From Perkinsus olseni (lineage: Eukaryota; Perkinsozoa; Perkinsida; Perkinsidae), in NCBI GenBank assembly GCA_013115135.1, contig JABANP010000759.1, forward strand, positions 1 through 18,885: 18,885 nucleotides of DNA. Direction: 5' to 3'. The notes under the pieces were generated by a model. It did not search any database and was not told the origin of the DNA. It saw only the letters and a program-made list of their open reading frames with translations. This document shows positions 17,201 to 18,885 of the stretch, piece by piece (position 1 is the first letter of the stretch; each line of letters begins with the position of its first letter). Made by a program: the position numbers and the translations under genes.

Positions 17201-18709
17201 AACCACACCACCCTCATGGGCCACCATGCCACGAGAGCCATCATTAATAACAGCAGCCTTGGTAGTCACAGCCTCTGGCTTACTGGCAGCTTGCTCAGAC
17301 ACTTGCGAGCTCACTCCTTCTCTATTCGGGCACGCGCTGGCCAAGTGTCCAGTTTGGCCACAATTCCAGCACTTGCGCGGCCCCTTATCGGCCGTACACT
17401 GGCGTGCCAGATGCCCAGTCTTTCCGCAGTTATAGCAACGGCGAACCCGGGGATAAGCACTACCTAGTGTCGCTGTTGCTACCGTCCCTGTACCACTCTT
17501 ATCTTCTCCAGTCAAGTCGATCACGGCAGCGCCTTGCTGAGGCCTTCCGACATCACTTTGGCATTGTTTAGAACGTCGATCCAGCATAGCCACCGTACGC
17601 ACCCAGTCGTTCCATGTATTCGCCACGACCGCAGCTGTCTGACTGGCCAAAGCAGTAGAACGTAAGCCTCTTCGACTGATCATAATGAAGAAGCTATCAT
17701 CATAGGGCATATGCGAATTGCGACACTGGTCCCTATACGTAGACACTCTCGACAGGAAAGTGAGCACCGACTCCTTCTCATCTTGAACCAGTCCAAGTAG
17801 CTGATCCAACATCTTCTCATCTTCTACGACACCACCACACAGTTGAGCCAAGTTCGACCATAGCTGACTGATAGCATTGGAATAACAGATACCACTGAGC
17901 TCATTCTCAATCTCAGGTCCAACCATCTGCCACACCTCTGGCGAGATAGCCCTCGATAAATAGTGAAAAGTATGAGCGGGACTCCAATGCCTCAACTTGG
18001 CCAACGTCTCAGTCTCATTTCTAAACGCACTCAAGGACCGAGAGTCGGTCAAACCGGTAAAAGTAGACGCCAAAGGCAGACGATCAACTTCTTTGAGCAC
18101 AGTGTTGAGCTCTCTCAACGTATAGACATAATCATCAGTCATGACCTGATCAGCTGGCCTATCACGGGACTCAGCAGGAAGCGCACTCACAGGAATCGCC
18201 GTACTGGGCTTTTCCTGCTTCACCTGGCTTAGCACAACTTCCGGTGCCTTCACTTCAATATCATTTGCAGATCTCAGACGTTGAAGGAAGCCAGGCACGA
18301 AGATACTATACGGGCTCGTATTCAACTCTCTCGCGGCATCGAGCTTATCATGCCGCAAACTTCTCATATCATCCTCGGATACCTGCAGTCTCTCCGCCCC
18401 CACACGGGTGACTACCTCAGCCAAAACATAGGTAGCGAAAAACCCCGAAAGCATAACTGCACGGCGCACAAACTCATTGCCATTCGGATCACCTATCACT
18501 GTGGTCATCATAGCAACAGCTTTTTTCAACAACCCCTCTTTCAAGTCAGCATACACGGGAACCTCCGGCTCGAACAGAGCGGTAACACGATTTACCAATT
18601 GAAGAACCACCACACCAATCTTCACGTTGACACCTTTCACGAAAATTTCATCAACCAGAGTCTCGGCAAGCTCAATAAAAACAGAATTTAACCCATCGTG
18701 GAGCGCCAT
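14225..18709 (-). CDS. Gag-Pol polyprotein (1494 aa) ending in the integrase core
   Basis: One uninterrupted frame without a gag/pol shift. Residues 200-380 look like a Ty3 capsid (ESVLTFLSRVSTYRDQC). CCHC knuckles are C425-C428-H433-C438 and C447-C450-H455-C460. Aspartic protease: DTGAAD at 545-550. RT: RPVADCRRLN (840-849), LDISRAF (894-900) and catalytic YLDD (965-968). RNase H: D1128, E1168, D1197, D1255. Integrase zinc finger: H1378-X4-H1383-X29-C1413-X2-C1416. First catalytic Asp: D1449 in PADLCGPLP. The frame stops at TGA 14227-14225, 46 residues after that Asp. The ATG is the first Met; its A is the last LTR base, and the next Met is at 67. An in-frame stop lies upstream in the LTR. 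Apart from the stop every catalytic residue is intact. Confidence 0.95.
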   Translation of the reverse strand: MALHDGLNSVFIELAETLVDEIFVKGVNVKIGVVVLQLVNRVTALFEPEVPVYADLKEGLLKKAVAMMTTVIGDPNGNEFVRRAVMLSGFFATYVLAEVVTRVGAERLQVSEDDMRSLRHDKLDAARELNTSPYSIFVPGFLQRLRSANDIEVKAPEVVLSQVKQEKPSTAIPVSALPAESRDRPADQVMTDDYVYTLRELNTVLKEVDRLPLASTFTGLTDSRSLSAFRNETETLAKLRHWSPAHTFHYLSRAISPEVWQMVGPEIENELSGICYSNAISQLWSNLAQLCGGVVEDEKMLDQLLGLVQDEKESVLTFLSRVSTYRDQCRNSHMPYDDSFFIMISRRGLRSTALASQTAAVVANTWNDWVRTVAMLDRRSKQCQSDVGRPQQGAAVIDLTGEDKSGTGTVATATLGSAYPRVRRCYNCGKTGHLARQCTADKGPRKCWNCGQTGHLASACPNREGVSSQVSEQAASKPEAVTTKAAVINDGSRGMVAHEGGVVETVIIPSRTVTFQNSQSGQEEDVGGAILTAWWEGVPLRGLVDTGAADALLSYERYCALQSSSASVISLEKTSSSIQLADGSMKAVAGMVKLALRFSNGVTLVHPFYVVQGLCPSVIWGVKLLARLGTSVTISECEQGVRISTSFVSEGQKSKLLCDQSSDTTVTTESVVPDILAVRCCGDSYAVSSDIEELASGETPSEVESYTPNGENDEPKCDSYVFDWRRVPAAPNYFYRVREVRADDVIDCPGQRYVCEVRLPNLCATEETNKVVDYSSALLSKLSTEQKRLYFKEIDSYIANSWWKREELAGSVEKGNYYNNDDPIIIFGLPQSSLKSTVMRPVADCRRLNSRMEKASYAGENVGAILSEIALAVNAVSETNNETDHDDGVCMACLDISRAFYRLRLCSSSGCPTRLWLRTCNKWYSTSRLIFGLAAGPSGLEAFVLRILALAKQAGVLDGVYSWAYLDDLTLIGTSSKVRRAVLVIRELAALHGLPIPASKTVILCSHGSSLRSRHLGVFWDVAEQHLTVSCATFEKPVVKEKFSKRQLFSVVGKWHDGLRRHPEWSLAADTCRMIAGRWTLAWDKPHLFSTEEKKVLTTAFAMVEDGIVSHSHNLPVRCGTTIVAQCDASTVGYGWLWFLEGADQQRLCMRARWWKGGRRFWHINRKELFCIVELLLSLSDLALDKYGIKCVKVETDSRVACCWLQGGSFKSVTRSQERVAIGRLLMLAAEAQAKLKGVTFSVSHIGTEENARADKLSRMGTDMSPLLEEILSSAGRLQKARVVRTNVQKVPVGHELSDLFERQQRDPLLIGLVKRCQQAPKNEIIDNGSVFRLQERDGIRVLVRVVRTAGVPVDQFRTVLVHPVVESDLKHLVEEYHDRIGHLNDRATRWHVSRDWWWPGMRSMIKRICRGCKRCGDVLLQRPFSVCPDNVLDYAECCKAPWQMVPADLCGPLPASRGCTYCLVLCDHFSRYTVVKGLKSSSAKDLVSVLMDV
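18691..18708 (-). promoter_or_regulatory. Presumptive primer-binding site overlapping the gag start
   Basis: Directly inside the 5' LTR the minus strand reads tggcgctccacgatggg. TGG is the usual start, pairing with the CCA end of a tRNA. Which tRNA cannot be told from this window. The first two bases are also the TG of the gag ATG. Confidence 0.6.
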
Positions 18710-18885
18710 GTTGAGTGCTGGTGGGTAATCCCGCTTATTGACTTAACACGAGACAGACTTGGTTAGCCTGATTCTAACTTATAAATTACAATTACAATTA
18801 CAGTACTAGCGCGAGGCTAGATATCTTAGCGTAGCACAAGGGGGAGCGACTCCATAGGGACAGCAACGACACAACGATCTTCACA
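18709..18885 (-). repeat. 5' LTR (177 bp), ending at the window edge
   Basis: Full-length partner of 13362-13538; base 18885 is its outermost base. TATA-like aatttataag (18787-18778 on the minus strand) lies about 70 bp before the gag ATG, leaving a very short leader if transcription starts just downstream of it. Confidence 0.97.

Larger units (their letters stand above)
13362..18885 (-). mobile_element. Complete Ty3/gypsy-like LTR retrotransposon (5524 bp)
   Basis: Bounded by two 177-bp direct repeats, with TG..CA ends in element orientation, a G7 polypurine tract inside the 3' LTR and a TGG primer-site start inside the 5' LTR. Domain order is capsid, zinc knuckles, protease, RT, RNase H, integrase, then a GPY/F module, which places it with Ty3/gypsy (Metaviridae) rather than Copia. 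The RT motif FGLAAGP-SG is unusual for that group. No envelope frame is present. LTRs differ at 2 of 177 positions, so the insertion is recent. The target duplication cannot be tested: the left flank is gcagc (13357-13361) and the right flank is outside. Confidence 0.95.

Noticed and set aside
14534..18691. Plus-strand frames of 60-136 codons across the retrotransposon
   Set aside because: Antisense shadows of the Gag-Pol frame.

Overview
The window is eukaryotic nuclear DNA, most likely from a single-celled protist. The gene models that work all need short GT-AG introns (34-74 nt, one of 101 and one of 236). The recognisable proteins (SKP1, COX19, BolA, a CCCH zinc finger) are eukaryotic, and there is a 62-bp satellite and a complete LTR retrotransposon. 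Tightly packed same-strand genes with tiny introns would suit an alveolate such as a perkinsid, but that placement is inference.

Layout. 1-3337: tandem array of a 62-bp satellite, open at the left window edge, with a six-copy degenerate block and a three-copy variant cluster. 3450-3571: a 5'-truncated, frame-broken SKP1 3' end next to the array. 3798-11486: a compact run of plus-strand multi-exon genes: an unknown gene (A), a coiled-coil-like gene (B), an unknown gene (C), COX19, a BolA3-type gene, a small unknown gene (F) and a CCCH zinc-finger gene. 11487-12548: mostly non-coding, with a GATT/AATC-rich palindromic tract. 6227-6420 and 12551-12745: two copies, about 97% identical, of a roughly 195-bp repeat in inverted orientation. 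12776-13361: minus-strand coding remnants, one resembling a cyclophilin-type peptidyl-prolyl isomerase, abutting the retrotransposon.

13362-18885: one complete Ty3/gypsy-like LTR retrotransposon on the minus strand, ending exactly at the window edge. It has 177-bp LTRs differing at two positions, a G7 polypurine tract, a presumptive primer-binding site and one Gag-Pol frame (capsid, two CCHC knuckles, aspartic protease, RT, RNase H, HHCC/DDE integrase, GPY/F module). A single in-frame TGA cuts the frame inside the integrase catalytic core. The gag ATG overlaps the LTR/internal junction.

How the genes relate: COX19 (intermembrane-space twin CX9C protein, cytochrome oxidase assembly) and BolA (Fe-S cluster trafficking) are adjacent and both serve mitochondrial cofactor delivery; the other host genes give no shared pathway. 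Exon models were assembled by hand from frame continuity plus GT/AG sites. COX19 and BolA are firm; A, B, C and the CCCH gene are good drafts with some uncertain junctions.
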